Assembly: GCA_050305135.1 (NCBI GenBank) | Contig: JBNLET010000109.1 | Location: 35,827 to 99,826, forward strand | Direction of reading: 5' to 3' | From: Cognatazoarcus sp050305135 | Lineage (GTDB): Bacteria; Pseudomonadota; Gammaproteobacteria; Burkholderiales; Rhodocyclaceae | DNA length: 64,000 nt | Shown: positions 16,694-25,681 of the stretch, one piece after another | How positions within the stretch are numbered: the stretch's first letter is position 1 | How the letters are laid out: the number at the start of each line of letters is the position of its first letter | Notes under the pieces: generated by a model | Database searches by the model: none | What the model was told of the DNA's origin: nothing | The model's input: the letters and a program-made list of their open reading frames with translations, nothing else | Program-made: the position numbers and the translations under genes

Positions 16694-17356
16694 GTGCCCA
16701 AGAACATCGACACCAACAGCCGCCGCTTCCTCGCCTGGCTCGACATGCACTTGGTCGATCACGGCTGCATCCGGGCGGTGTACAACAACCTCTACGATCT
16801 GGGCGGCGGCATGTTCCGCTCCAGCCAGCCCAGTCCGCGCCAGATCCGCCGCTACCGGCGCCGCTACGGCCTGCAGAGCATCATCAACCTGCGCGGCGTG
16901 CATGACTACGGTTCCTTCCTGTTCGAGGACGAGGTCTGCGCCGAACTCGGCATCGCGCTCCACAACGTCAAGCTCTATTCGCGCACGCCGCCGTCGGTGG
17001 AGGAAGTGCATGCGATGGACACGCTGTTCCGCAGCATCGAATACCCGGCGCTGATGCACTGCAAGTCCGGCGCCGACCGGGCCGGCCTGGGCGCCGCGCT
17101 GTACCGCATCCTGCACCTGGGACACCCGGTGGCCGAGGCGATGCGCGAGCTGGACTGGCGCTACGGGCACTTCAAGCAGGCCAAGACCGGAGTACTGGAT
17201 TTCTTCTTCACCCAGTACCTGGTGGACAACGCCCGCCAGCCGATCCCGTTTCTCGAATGGGTTGACACGGTCTATGACGAGAAGGCATTGAAGTCACAGT
17301 TTCACGAGGAAGGCTGGGCCAGTCTGGTGGTGGACAAGGTACTGCACCGGGAATGA
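16694..17356 (+). CDS. CX5R dual-specificity/tyrosine-type phosphatase-like protein
   Basis: A 220-residue protein with the active-site loop HCKSGADRAG (CX5R) near residue 120 and an upstream general-acid region, as in DSP-type phosphatases. The start is uncertain: the GTG at 16694 (giving MPKNIDTNSRRF) looks best by comparison with similar proteins, but a TTG at 16628 is in frame. It is the first gene of the glycan cluster and its last codons overlap the ABC transporter start (ATGA). Phosphatases of this type occur in LPS and lipid A gene clusters; the substrate is not known. Confidence 0.75.
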   Translation: MPKNIDTNSRRFLAWLDMHLVDHGCIRAVYNNLYDLGGGMFRSSQPSPRQIRRYRRRYGLQSIINLRGVHDYGSFLFEDEVCAELGIALHNVKLYSRTPPSVEEVHAMDTLFRSIEYPALMHCKSGADRAGLGAALYRILHLGHPVAEAMRELDWRYGHFKQAKTGVLDFFFTQYLVDNARQPIPFLEWVDTVYDEKALKSQFHEEGWASLVVDKVLHRE

Positions 17357-19131
17357 AGACTTCTCTGGCGCTCTACAGGCGGCTGCTGGGGTCGATTCGA
17401 CCGTACCGACGGATCGTACTGCTGTCGGTGCTGGCGATGATCGTCGCCGCGGCGCTGGAGCCGGTGCTGCCGGCGCTGCTGAAGCCGCTGGTGGACGAGA
17501 GCCTGATCAACAAGAACGAAACCGCCCAGTGGCAGATTCCGCTGTTCCTGCTGCTGGCCTTCCTGGCCAAGGGCCTGGCCGAATACGGCGCCAGCGTCTC
17601 CAGCCAGTGGATCGCCCACAAGGCCATCACCGACCTGCGCCAGCAGGTCTTCCGCCATCAGATGCACCTGCCGCTGTCGACCCATCTGGCCGAGGCCGGC
17701 GGCCGCATGCTGTCGCGCATCCTGTACGACATCCCGCAGGTCGGCTCGGCGCTGTCGAACGCCTGGATCATCGTCATCCGCGACACCATGGTGATCATCG
17801 GGCTGACCGGCTACCTGATCTACACGGCCTGGGAACTGACGCTGATGATCGTCGCCATCGCGCCGCTGGTGGCCTGGCTGATCCGCGTCGCCAGCCGCAA
17901 GCTGCGCGGCTCGAACCGGCAGATGCAGGAGACCACCGGCGAGCTGACCGGTGCGGTGGAGGAGTCGCTGGCCGGCATCCGCGAGATCAAGCTGTTCGGC
18001 ACCCACGATCACGAGGACCGGCACTTCGCCGCCATCGCCGAGCGGCTGCGGCGCCAGACGATGCGGGCGGTGCGGGTCTCGGCGGCCAATGTGCCGATGG
18101 TCCAGGTGCTGGCCGCGGCGGCCGTGTCGGCAGTGATCTGGACCGCCACCGCGCTGTCCGCCCAGGACAGGCTGACGCCGGGCGAGTTCGTCGCCTTCGT
18201 CACCGCGATGTCGATGCTGTTCGAGCCGATCCGGCGGCTGACCAACATCAACGCCGTGATCCAGCGCGGGCTGGCCGGTGCGCAGAGCATCTTCGAGCTG
18301 CTCGACAACGCGCCGGAGCCCGACACCGAGGGCGACCAGCGGCCGCCGGCGCGCGGTGCGATCCGCTTCGAGCGGGTGTGCTTCCGCTATCCGGGGCAGG
18401 GCGACTGGGCCATCGAGGATCTCAGCCTGGACATCCAGCCGGGCCGCACGGTGGCCCTGGTCGGCGCCTCGGGCAGCGGCAAGACCACGCTGGTCAACCT
18501 GATTGCCCGCTTCTTCGAACCCGAGCGCGGCCGCATCCTGCTCGACGAGGCCACGCTGTGCTCGCTGCCGCTCGGCTGGCTGCGCGGCCAGCTCGGCTGG
18601 GTCGGCCAGCAGGTCGTGCTGTTCGACGACACGATCGCCGCCAACATCGCCTACGGCCAGCCCGAGGTGCCGCGCGAAGCCATCGTCCGCGCCGCCCGGG
18701 CGGCCCATGCCTGGGAGTTCATCGAGCAGTTGCCGGACGGCCTCGACACCCGCGTCGGCAGCAACGGCAGCCAGCTCTCCGGCGGCCAGCGCCAGCGCGT
18801 CGCGATCGCCCGCGCCTTCCTGAAGGACGCGCCGTTGCTGCTGCTGGACGATGCCACCTCGGCGCTCGACAACGACGCGGAGCGGGCGGTCAAGGACGCG
18901 CTGGCGCAGCTGCGGCGCAACCGCACGGTGCTGGTCGTGGCGCACCGGCTGTCCACGATCCGCGATGCCGACGAGATCGTCGTGATGGAGCGCGGCCGCA
19001 TCGTCGAGCAGGGCCGCCACGAGGCGCTGCTGGCCGCCGGCGGCGCCTACGCGCGGCTGCTCAGGAGCGGCGAGGAAGTGCTCGCCGACGTGCTGCCGGC
19101 CGGTGCCGAAGTGGGCGCGGAGGGCGCATGA
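17353..19131 (+). CDS. MsbA-like lipid/LPS ABC exporter (fused permease-ATPase)
   Basis: A 592-residue half-transporter: six-TM exporter domain (about 15-310) followed by an ATPase domain (about 340-580) with Walker A GASGSGKTTL, signature LSGGQRQR and Walker B LLLLDDATSALD. Length and layout fit MsbA, which flips lipid A-core to the periplasmic face. Its position at the head of an LPS core/glycan cluster supports lipid A or glycolipid export. It is coupled to the neighbours on both sides by four-base overlaps. Confidence 0.88.
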   Translation: MKTSLALYRRLLGSIRPYRRIVLLSVLAMIVAAALEPVLPALLKPLVDESLINKNETAQWQIPLFLLLAFLAKGLAEYGASVSSQWIAHKAITDLRQQVFRHQMHLPLSTHLAEAGGRMLSRILYDIPQVGSALSNAWIIVIRDTMVIIGLTGYLIYTAWELTLMIVAIAPLVAWLIRVASRKLRGSNRQMQETTGELTGAVEESLAGIREIKLFGTHDHEDRHFAAIAERLRRQTMRAVRVSAANVPMVQVLAAAAVSAVIWTATALSAQDRLTPGEFVAFVTAMSMLFEPIRRLTNINAVIQRGLAGAQSIFELLDNAPEPDTEGDQRPPARGAIRFERVCFRYPGQGDWAIEDLSLDIQPGRTVALVGASGSGKTTLVNLIARFFEPERGRILLDEATLCSLPLGWLRGQLGWVGQQVVLFDDTIAANIAYGQPEVPREAIVRAARAAHAWEFIEQLPDGLDTRVGSNGSQLSGGQRQRVAIARAFLKDAPLLLLDDATSALDNDAERAVKDALAQLRRNRTVLVVAHRLSTIRDADEIVVMERGRIVEQGRHEALLAAGGAYARLLRSGEEVLADVLPAGAEVGAEGA

Positions 19132-20153
19132 GCCGGGTCGCGCTGTACTTCGTCGCCTCGCCGCTGCAATACTTGGCCGCGCGGCGCATCGCCGAGGCCC
19201 ACGAGGCCGGCGCGCGCCAGGTGCTGGTGTGGTACAAGCGCGGCGTCTCGCCGGTGGTGCAGGCGCGGGACTGGGATGCCGCCGGCTACATGTCGTGGCC
19301 GCGCTGGGAACCGCTGCCGGGGCCGTTCGGCCGCCACCGCCGGCTGCGCGCCAACATCCGCCAGGTGGCCGAGCTGGTCGGCCGCTGCGAGACCTTGCAC
19401 ATCCACAGCGCGGTGTTCGACACCGAGGCCATCAACTACTTCCTGCGCGCACTGCCGAGAGCCTGCGGCGCGACGACGATGCGCGCGCGTATCCTGCCGG
19501 ACGGCATCATCAGCGTGCGCCGCTACCCGCTCAGCGGCGCCAAGCGGATGGCGCAGTACGCGCGCAAACTGCGCCGCCTGGCCGCGCCGGAACTCGACTA
19601 CTGGTGTTTCGGCGGCGACCGGATCGGCTCCGACGCGCCGTTCTGCGACCGCATCTACGTGCTGCCCGGCCTGCCCCACGAATACCCGGCGGAAAAAGTC
19701 GTGCGGCTGCCGGCGCTGGTGGACCGCAGCGAGCTGGCGGAGGGCAGCGGCGGGCAGCGGCGGGCGCTGATCATCGGCCAGCCGCTGGCCGGCAGCGGCC
19801 TGTTGAGCGGGGCCGACCGGGACGCGGTGTCGGCCGAGATGCGCGACTGGCTGGCGCGGCACGACATCGACCAGGTGGACTACAAGGGGCACCCGAAGGA
19901 CCCGCTGCGCGAACTGTCGGACGAAGGCGACCGGATGCTCGAACTGGAAGAACCGCTGGAGGTCTGGATGAGCCATACGCCGTACGCGGCGGTGCTCGGC
20001 GTGCGCTCCTCGGCGCTGCTGTTCGCGCGCCAGCTGTACGGCAGCGAGACGCCGGTGCTGGCCTTCGGCTGGGACCGCATCCGCTTCAAGTCGGAAGCCG
20101 AGCGGCGCGACATGGAACGCACCTTCACGCAGTGCGGGGTCGAGCTGACGTGA
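19128..20153 (+). CDS. Sialyltransferase-like glycosyltransferase (GT52/polysialyltransferase type, tentative)
   Basis: A 341-residue protein without TM segments. It begins with a beta-strand and short loop, ALYFVASPLQYLAARR, resembling the N-termini of GT52 and polysialyltransferase-like proteins, and has YKGHPKDPL near residue 250, matching the Lys-x-His-Pro motif of those families. ILPDGIISVRRYP in the middle also fits. The assignment rests on these motifs only. No sialic-acid synthesis genes lie in the window, so the donor may be another sugar. It overlaps the ABC transporter and the ligase genes by four bases each. Confidence 0.5.
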   Translation: MSRVALYFVASPLQYLAARRIAEAHEAGARQVLVWYKRGVSPVVQARDWDAAGYMSWPRWEPLPGPFGRHRRLRANIRQVAELVGRCETLHIHSAVFDTEAINYFLRALPRACGATTMRARILPDGIISVRRYPLSGAKRMAQYARKLRRLAAPELDYWCFGGDRIGSDAPFCDRIYVLPGLPHEYPAEKVVRLPALVDRSELAEGSGGQRRALIIGQPLAGSGLLSGADRDAVSAEMRDWLARHDIDQVDYKGHPKDPLRELSDEGDRMLELEEPLEVWMSHTPYAAVLGVRSSALLFARQLYGSETPVLAFGWDRIRFKSEAERRDMERTFTQCGVELT

Positions 20154-21442
20154 AGGCCTCGACCTGGGCACGCCCGCAGCCGTTCCCGCCGCTCGCGCTG
20201 CGGCAGGCGCTGCCGTCGCTGGCAGCCTGCCTGGCGCTGGCGCTGCTGCTGGTGCTGCCGGCGCTGAGCGGCGCGCTGCTGGCGCTGCTGGCGCTGTCGG
20301 GCATCGCGGCGGCGCTGCGCGGTGCCCCGGTGACGGCCGAGGAGCGGCACTGGGCCTGGCTGTGCCTGCTGATCCCGGCCGCCTACCTGCTCAACATGGC
20401 GCTGACCGGCTGGGCCATGCACCTGCTCGACCGGCCGATGCACCTGGCCTACGGCGTGCTGCTGGCCCTGCTGCTGTCGCGCAGCGGCCTCGACGCGCGC
20501 CAGTTCGCGACGGCCGCGGTGGTGGCGGCGCTGGCGGCCGGCGCGGTCGCGATCTACGAGCGGGAGTGGCTCGACCAGGCGCGGGTATTCGGCCTCGGCG
20601 GCCGCTGGAACGCGGTGCCGTTCGGCAACTTCTCGCTGCTCGCCGGCAGCATCGCGCTGGCCGCCTCGCTCGCCATGCGCGAGCTGTCGCGACATCCCGC
20701 ACGCTGGCTCGCCGCCGGCCTGCTGGCCTTCGCCGCCGGCCTCTACGCCTCCATGTCCTCGGGCGCCCGCGGCGGCTGGCTGGCACTGCCGGTGCTGACC
20801 GTGCTCGCCACCTACGCCGGCGCACGGCTGCAGCGGCGGCACCGGCTGGCCATCGTCGCGGCGCTGCTGCTGGCGGCGGTCGGCGCCTTCTCCGCCTCCA
20901 CGTCGGTGCGCGAACGGCTCGACAGCGCGGTCAGCAACGTCTCGGCCTTCCTCGCCGCGCCCGACCAGCTGACCCGCATGGACAACGCCAGCGGCATCCG
21001 GCTGGCGATGTGGCGCTGGGGCATTGCCCGCTTTGTCGAGCATCCGCTGCGCGGCATCGGCTACGCCGACTATCCGGCGCGCCGCGCCGAGGCGGTGGCC
21101 GAGGGCGAGATGCCGGCCCACTTCAACGAACTCGCCAACCTGCACAACGAGCTGATCTCGACGCTGGCCTGCAGCGGTCTGCCGGGCGGCCTGGCGCTGC
21201 TGGCGTTCTGGGGGCTGGCGCTGCGCTTCTTCGTGCGCCGGCTGCGCGGCAGCAGCGATCCGGTCGAGCGCTGTTTCGCCACGGCCGGCCTGCTGGCCCT
21301 GGTCGGCACCGCGCTGTTCTCGATGACCGAAGGGCTGTTCGGCACCCGCTCCGGCACCTACGGCCTGGCGCTGATGCTGGCGCTGCCGGCCGGCGGCCTG
21401 TTCCACCTGGCCCGGCAGCGCAAACAGCGGAGCGGCGAATGA
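20150..21442 (+). CDS. O-antigen ligase/polymerase-like membrane protein (WaaL family)
   Basis: About 430 residues with roughly 10-12 TM helices. The region SSGARGGWLAL near residue 200 and a long periplasmic segment ending NLHNELI, with the conserved His of the Wzy_C/WaaL family, indicate a ligase that attaches glycan to lipid A-core. The start is GTG at 20150, overlapping the previous stop in a GTGA arrangement. Whether it is a ligase or a polymerase cannot be settled from sequence; its place in a core cluster favours ligase. Confidence 0.78.
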   Translation: MKASTWARPQPFPPLALRQALPSLAACLALALLLVLPALSGALLALLALSGIAAALRGAPVTAEERHWAWLCLLIPAAYLLNMALTGWAMHLLDRPMHLAYGVLLALLLSRSGLDARQFATAAVVAALAAGAVAIYEREWLDQARVFGLGGRWNAVPFGNFSLLAGSIALAASLAMRELSRHPARWLAAGLLAFAAGLYASMSSGARGGWLALPVLTVLATYAGARLQRRHRLAIVAALLLAAVGAFSASTSVRERLDSAVSNVSAFLAAPDQLTRMDNASGIRLAMWRWGIARFVEHPLRGIGYADYPARRAEAVAEGEMPAHFNELANLHNELISTLACSGLPGGLALLAFWGLALRFFVRRLRGSSDPVERCFATAGLLALVGTALFSMTEGLFGTRSGTYGLALMLALPAGGLFHLARQRKQRSGE

Positions 21443-22494
21443 AGGCTCCGGCGCAGGCACCACGCACGGTCGTCGTCCATCACCGCAGCGGCATCGGCGA
21501 TCTGGTCTGGCACGTCCCGTACTTCCGGGCCGTGGCGGCCACCAGCCGCGACGGCAAGGTGTCGGTGATCGCCCGCCCATCGTGTTGCGCCAGCGACATC
21601 CTGAGCGCCGAGCCGAGCATCGAGGCGATCATCGAATACGATCGCCGCCCGCGCCCGAGCGAACACCGGCGCGGCCGCCACGACGGCTGGCGCGCGCAGC
21701 TCGAATTCGTGTCGGAGCTGCGCGGCCACGGCTTCGAACGGGCGGTGATCTTTTCCGGCCGCATGCGCTACGGCGTGCTGGCCTGGCTGGCCGGCATCCG
21801 GCAGCGGGCCGGTTTCGGCTTCACCGCCGGCGAGCGCGTCTTCCTCAATCGGCCGCCCTTCATCCAGCCGCATCGTGGGCCCGGCAGCTGGGTCTACCCC
21901 GAGGCCACCGCCTTCGCGATCGCGCAGGGCTTCGTGCACGAGCCCCAGTTGCCGCGCCTGCATGTGCCCGCCGCGCTGGCGGACGAGCAAACCGCCGCAC
22001 TGGACAAGCTGCCGCGCCCGCTCTACGCGCTGGCGATCGGCGCCTCCGAGGCGCGCAAGCGCTGGCCGCTGGCCCACTTCGCCGAACTCGCCCGCGGCCT
22101 GGCGGAGCGCGGCTGCGGCGTCGTGCTGCTGGGCGGGCCGGCCGAGGCCGACGACGCCGAAGCGATCCACCGCGCGGTGCCGGGCACGCTGCGCGGCGCG
22201 GTGCGTGCCGCAACGCCGCGCTCGGTGCTGCAGAGCGCGGCGATCCTGTCGGTGTGCGACTTCTGCGTCGGCAACGACACCGGCATCCTGAACGTCAGCG
22301 CGGCCGTCGAGTGCGCCTGCCTCGGCCTGTTCGGCGCGACCCGGCCGCTGACCCACGATCCGCAGCTGCACGCCATCGAGGGCGAGGGCATGGAGGCCAT
22401 CGAGGCCCATCACGTGCTGGCGCGGCTGGCGCTGCTGGCGGCGCCGGGCTTCGTCGACCGGTCCGGCGCCCCGGGCTTGCCGGATTGCCCTTAG
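21439..22494 (+). CDS. GT9-family (heptosyltransferase-like) glycosyltransferase
   Basis: A 351-residue cytoplasmic enzyme. The N-terminal HRSGIGDLVWHVPYF is the GT9 nucleotide-sugar phosphate-binding start, and GNDTGILNVSAAVECACLGLFGATRP is the C-terminal ADP-heptose-type motif. It is the more divergent of the two GT9 enzymes here and may add a heptose or another sugar to the core. ATGA overlap with the ligase gene; nine bases to the next gene. Confidence 0.82.
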   Translation: MKAPAQAPRTVVVHHRSGIGDLVWHVPYFRAVAATSRDGKVSVIARPSCCASDILSAEPSIEAIIEYDRRPRPSEHRRGRHDGWRAQLEFVSELRGHGFERAVIFSGRMRYGVLAWLAGIRQRAGFGFTAGERVFLNRPPFIQPHRGPGSWVYPEATAFAIAQGFVHEPQLPRLHVPAALADEQTAALDKLPRPLYALAIGASEARKRWPLAHFAELARGLAERGCGVVLLGGPAEADDAEAIHRAVPGTLRGAVRAATPRSVLQSAAILSVCDFCVGNDTGILNVSAAVECACLGLFGATRPLTHDPQLHAIEGEGMEAIEAHHVLARLALLAAPGFVDRSGAPGLPDCP

Positions 22495-22503
22495 GGGCCC
22501 CGC

Positions 22504-23574
22504 ATGCGGATACTCCAGATCCTGCACAACCACAAGGCCGGCGGCGCCGAGAACCATCTCGCGGCCCTGTGCGCCGGTCTGCGCGCACGCGGCCACGAGA
22601 TCGAGTTCGCCGGCGCCGGCAAGTCGCGGGTGGCCGAAATGATGACGGCCGAGGGCTTCCCGCTGCACGACCTGGACTTCCGCGGCCACTACGACGTCCG
22701 CTCGCTGATGAAGCTGATCGGCGTGACCCGGCGCGGGCGCTTCGACCTGATCCACACCCACCTGGTACGCGCCGCCCGCTACGGCCGGCTGGCCGCGGCG
22801 GCCTGCCGCACGCCGGTCACCTGCACCGTGCACGACCTCATGACCTGGCGCCACTATCCGCGCGACAAGCGGATCATCGCGGTGTCGGAAGCGGTCCGCC
22901 AGCATCTGCTGGCGCGCGGCTTCGACGCCTCGCTGATCCGGGTCATCCACCCGGGCGCGCGCGATTGCGGGCTGGGCGAACACAGCGGCCAGATACGCGA
23001 AGTAACCCGCGCCGCGCTCGGCCTGGACGCGCACACCGTGGCGATCGGCATGATCGGCCGGGTGGCCGAGGTCAAGGCGCACGACGTGGCGATCGCCGCC
23101 GCCGCGCTGCTGGCCGAACGCGCGCGCGGCCCGTTCCGGCTGTTCTTCGTCGGCCCACTGACCGGCTGGGGGCGCGAGCAGCAGTTGTGCTGCACGCGAC
23201 CGGAGGTGGAATGGCTGGGCGCCCGCAAGGACATCCCGCAACTGCTGGCGGCGATGGACATCTGCATCCAGCCGTCGCGCAGCGAGGGCATGCCGCTGGC
23301 GCTGATGGAAGCCGCCTCGGCCGCCAAGCCGGTCGTCGCCTCGCGCGTCGGCGGCGTGCCCGAGATCATCGACGACCAGGTCAGCGGCCTGCTGGTGCCG
23401 CCCGAATCGCCCGCCGCGCTGGCCGAAGCGCTGGCGCGGCTGATCGAGCGGCCGGCCGACGCGCAGACGCTCGGCCGGCGGCTGCTGCAGCGCTTCGCCG
23501 ACGAGTTCTCGCTGCCGGTGATGGTGGACCGGGTGGAGGCCCACTATCGCGAGCTGCTGGGGCAGCCGACATGA
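22504..23574 (+). CDS. GT4-family glycosyltransferase
   Basis: A 356-residue GT-B enzyme. The N-terminus MRILQILHNHKAGGAENHL is the acceptor-domain start of glycosyltransferase group 1; the C-terminal donor domain has QPSRSEGMPLALMEAASAAKPVVAS with the ExxxxxxxE-type motif. It overlaps waaC by four bases. The sugar transferred is unknown; a core or outer-core residue is likely from context. Confidence 0.85.
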   Translation: MRILQILHNHKAGGAENHLAALCAGLRARGHEIEFAGAGKSRVAEMMTAEGFPLHDLDFRGHYDVRSLMKLIGVTRRGRFDLIHTHLVRAARYGRLAAAACRTPVTCTVHDLMTWRHYPRDKRIIAVSEAVRQHLLARGFDASLIRVIHPGARDCGLGEHSGQIREVTRAALGLDAHTVAIGMIGRVAEVKAHDVAIAAAALLAERARGPFRLFFVGPLTGWGREQQLCCTRPEVEWLGARKDIPQLLAAMDICIQPSRSEGMPLALMEAASAAKPVVASRVGGVPEIIDDQVSGLLVPPESPAALAEALARLIERPADAQTLGRRLLQRFADEFSLPVMVDRVEAHYRELLGQPT

Positions 23575-24605
23575 AGCGCGTGCTGGTGGTGCGCGCCTCG
23601 GCGATCGGCGATGTGGTTTTCGCCTCGCCGTTCGCGGCGGCCTTGAAGCGCAGCCACCCGGACGCCCACCTGGCCTGGCTGGTGGAACCCGGCATCCACG
23701 AGCTGCTGGAGGCCGATCCGGCCATCGACGAGCTGATCCTGTGGCCGAAGGCCGAGTGGCGCGAGTTGTGGCGCACTCGCCGCTACCTGCGGCTGGCGGG
23801 CCGGATCCGGCGCTTCGCCGCCGAGCTGCGGCAGCGCCGCTTCGACACCGCGATCGACCTGCAGAGCCTGCTCAAGAGCGGCCTGCTGGCCTGGCTCACG
23901 CGCGCGCCACGGCGCATCGGTCTCGGTTCCCGCGAGGGCAGCCAGTGGCTGATGACCGAGGTGGTGCCGAAAGGCGGCGAGGAAAGTCGTATCAGCTCCG
24001 AATACCTGTATCTCGCAGAACGGCTCGGATTCGACTGCGGCGACTTCCTGCCCCGCTTGCAGCTGGCCGACGGGATGCTGGCGCGCAGTCGCGCGCTGCT
24101 CGCCGAGCGCGGCCTGGAGGCCGGCACCTACGCGGCGCTGGCGCCGTTCACGACGCGGCCGCAGAAACATTGGTTCGAGGATGCCTGGCAGGCGCTGCTG
24201 CCGCTGCTGCGCGACGAGCTCGGCCTGACGCCGCTGATCCTGGGCGGCCCGGGCGACCGGGAGGCGGCGCGGCGGCTGGCGGCGGCGGCCCCCGGCGCGA
24301 TCTCGCTGGCCGGCGAGACGCGCCTGCCGGAGGCCGCCGCGCTGGTGCGCGATGCCGGCCTGCTGGTCGGCGTGGACACCGGCCTGACCCACATGGGCAT
24401 CGCGTTCTCGACGCCGACCGTGGCGCTGTTCGGCTCGACGCGGCCCTACCTGGAGACCGGCCGCCGCAACGCCCGGGTGATCTGGCTCGGCCTGGCCTGC
24501 TCGCCCTGCCGGCGGCGGCCGAGCTGCGACGGGGCCTTCACCTGCCTGCGCGAGATCCATCCGCAGCGGGTGCTGCTGGAGGCCCGCAAGGCGCTCGAGG
24601 CATGA
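23571..24605 (+). CDS. waaC: Heptosyltransferase I-like protein (WaaC/GT9)
   Basis: 344 residues, beginning KRVLVVRASAIGDVVFASPF, the typical start of heptosyltransferase I, which adds the first L-glycero-D-manno-heptose to Kdo2-lipid A. The C-terminal donor-site motif VDTGLTHMGIAFSTPTVALFG and an ending with closely spaced cysteines (CSPCRRRPSCDG, CLREI) are also seen in WaaC-like enzymes. Coupled by four-base overlaps to GT4 genes on both sides. WaaC is the best match, but WaaQ-type function is possible. Confidence 0.8.
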   Translation: MKRVLVVRASAIGDVVFASPFAAALKRSHPDAHLAWLVEPGIHELLEADPAIDELILWPKAEWRELWRTRRYLRLAGRIRRFAAELRQRRFDTAIDLQSLLKSGLLAWLTRAPRRIGLGSREGSQWLMTEVVPKGGEESRISSEYLYLAERLGFDCGDFLPRLQLADGMLARSRALLAERGLEAGTYAALAPFTTRPQKHWFEDAWQALLPLLRDELGLTPLILGGPGDREAARRLAAAAPGAISLAGETRLPEAAALVRDAGLLVGVDTGLTHMGIAFSTPTVALFGSTRPYLETGRRNARVIWLGLACSPCRRRPSCDGAFTCLREIHPQRVLLEARKALEA

Positions 24606-25681
24606 AGGTCCTGCACGTCGAATCCGGCCGCTTCCTGTACGGCGGCGCCCGCCAGGTGCTGTACATCTTGCAGGGCCTGCGCGAGCGCGGCGTCGACAAC
24701 CTGCTCGCCTGCCCGCCCGGCAGCGATGTCGGGCGCGCCGCACGCGCGTTCGCGCGGGTGGTGGAAGTGCCGATGAGGGGCGACGCCGATCTCGGCCTGA
24801 CGGGCCGGCTGCGCGCCGTGATGCGCGGCGAATCGCCCGACCTGGTGCATCTGCACAGCCGCCGCGGCGCCGACCTGTTCGGCGGCCTCGCGGCACGGCG
24901 AAGCGGCCTGCCCTGCGTGTTGTCGCGCCGCGTCGACAACCCGGAGCCGCGCTGGCTGGTGGCGCTGAAGTACCGGCTCTACGACCACGTCATCACGATC
25001 TCGGAGGGCATCCGGCAGGTGCTGCTGGCCGAAGGGCTGGCACCGGACAAGGTGAGCTGCGTGCGCAGTACGATCGATCCCGCCCCCTACCTGGGCGACT
25101 ACGACAAGGCGGCCTTCCGGCACGCGCTGGGTCTGCCGCGGCAGGCGCCGCTGGCGGCCATCGTCGCCCAGTTGATCGAGCGCAAGGGCCACCGTCACCT
25201 GCTGGCGGCGCTGCCGCGGGTGCTCGAACGACAACCCGGGCTGGTCGTGCTGGTCTATGGACGCGGCCCGCTGGAGGACGAACTGCGCACGGCGATCGAG
25301 CGCCAGGGCCTGGCCGGACGGGTGAAACTGATGGGCTTCATCGACGACCTGCCGGCCCAGCTCGGCTGCGTCGACCTGCTGGTGCACCCGGCCGACATGG
25401 AGGGCCTCGGGGTGTCGCTGCTGCAGGCCTCGGCGGCGCGCGTGCCGATCATCGCCAGCCGGGCCGGCGGCATGCCGGAGGCGGTGCGCGACGGCGAGAA
25501 CGGCCTGCTGATCGAACCGGGCGACGTGGACGGGCTGGCGGCGGCGATGATCCGGCTGCTCGACGACGCGGCGCTGCGCAACCGCATGGGCGAGGCCGGG
25601 CGCGCGCTGGTGTTGCGCGAATTCTCGGTGGACGCGATGTGCGAAGGCAATCTGGCGGTGTACAGGAAGGTGTTGGCATGA
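24602..25681 (+). CDS. GT4-family glycosyltransferase
   Basis: A 359-residue GT-B enzyme starting MKVLHVESGRFLYGGARQV. The donor domain has VAQLIERKGHRHLL and a C-terminal MEGLGVSLLQASAARVPIIAS region with the conserved glutamate. It is the second of three GT4 enzymes and overlaps the genes on either side by four bases, so all are made together. Substrate unknown; core oligosaccharide is likely from context. Confidence 0.85.
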   Translation: MKVLHVESGRFLYGGARQVLYILQGLRERGVDNLLACPPGSDVGRAARAFARVVEVPMRGDADLGLTGRLRAVMRGESPDLVHLHSRRGADLFGGLAARRSGLPCVLSRRVDNPEPRWLVALKYRLYDHVITISEGIRQVLLAEGLAPDKVSCVRSTIDPAPYLGDYDKAAFRHALGLPRQAPLAAIVAQLIERKGHRHLLAALPRVLERQPGLVVLVYGRGPLEDELRTAIERQGLAGRVKLMGFIDDLPAQLGCVDLLVHPADMEGLGVSLLQASAARVPIIASRAGGMPEAVRDGENGLLIEPGDVDGLAAAMIRLLDDAALRNRMGEAGRALVLREFSVDAMCEGNLAVYRKVLA

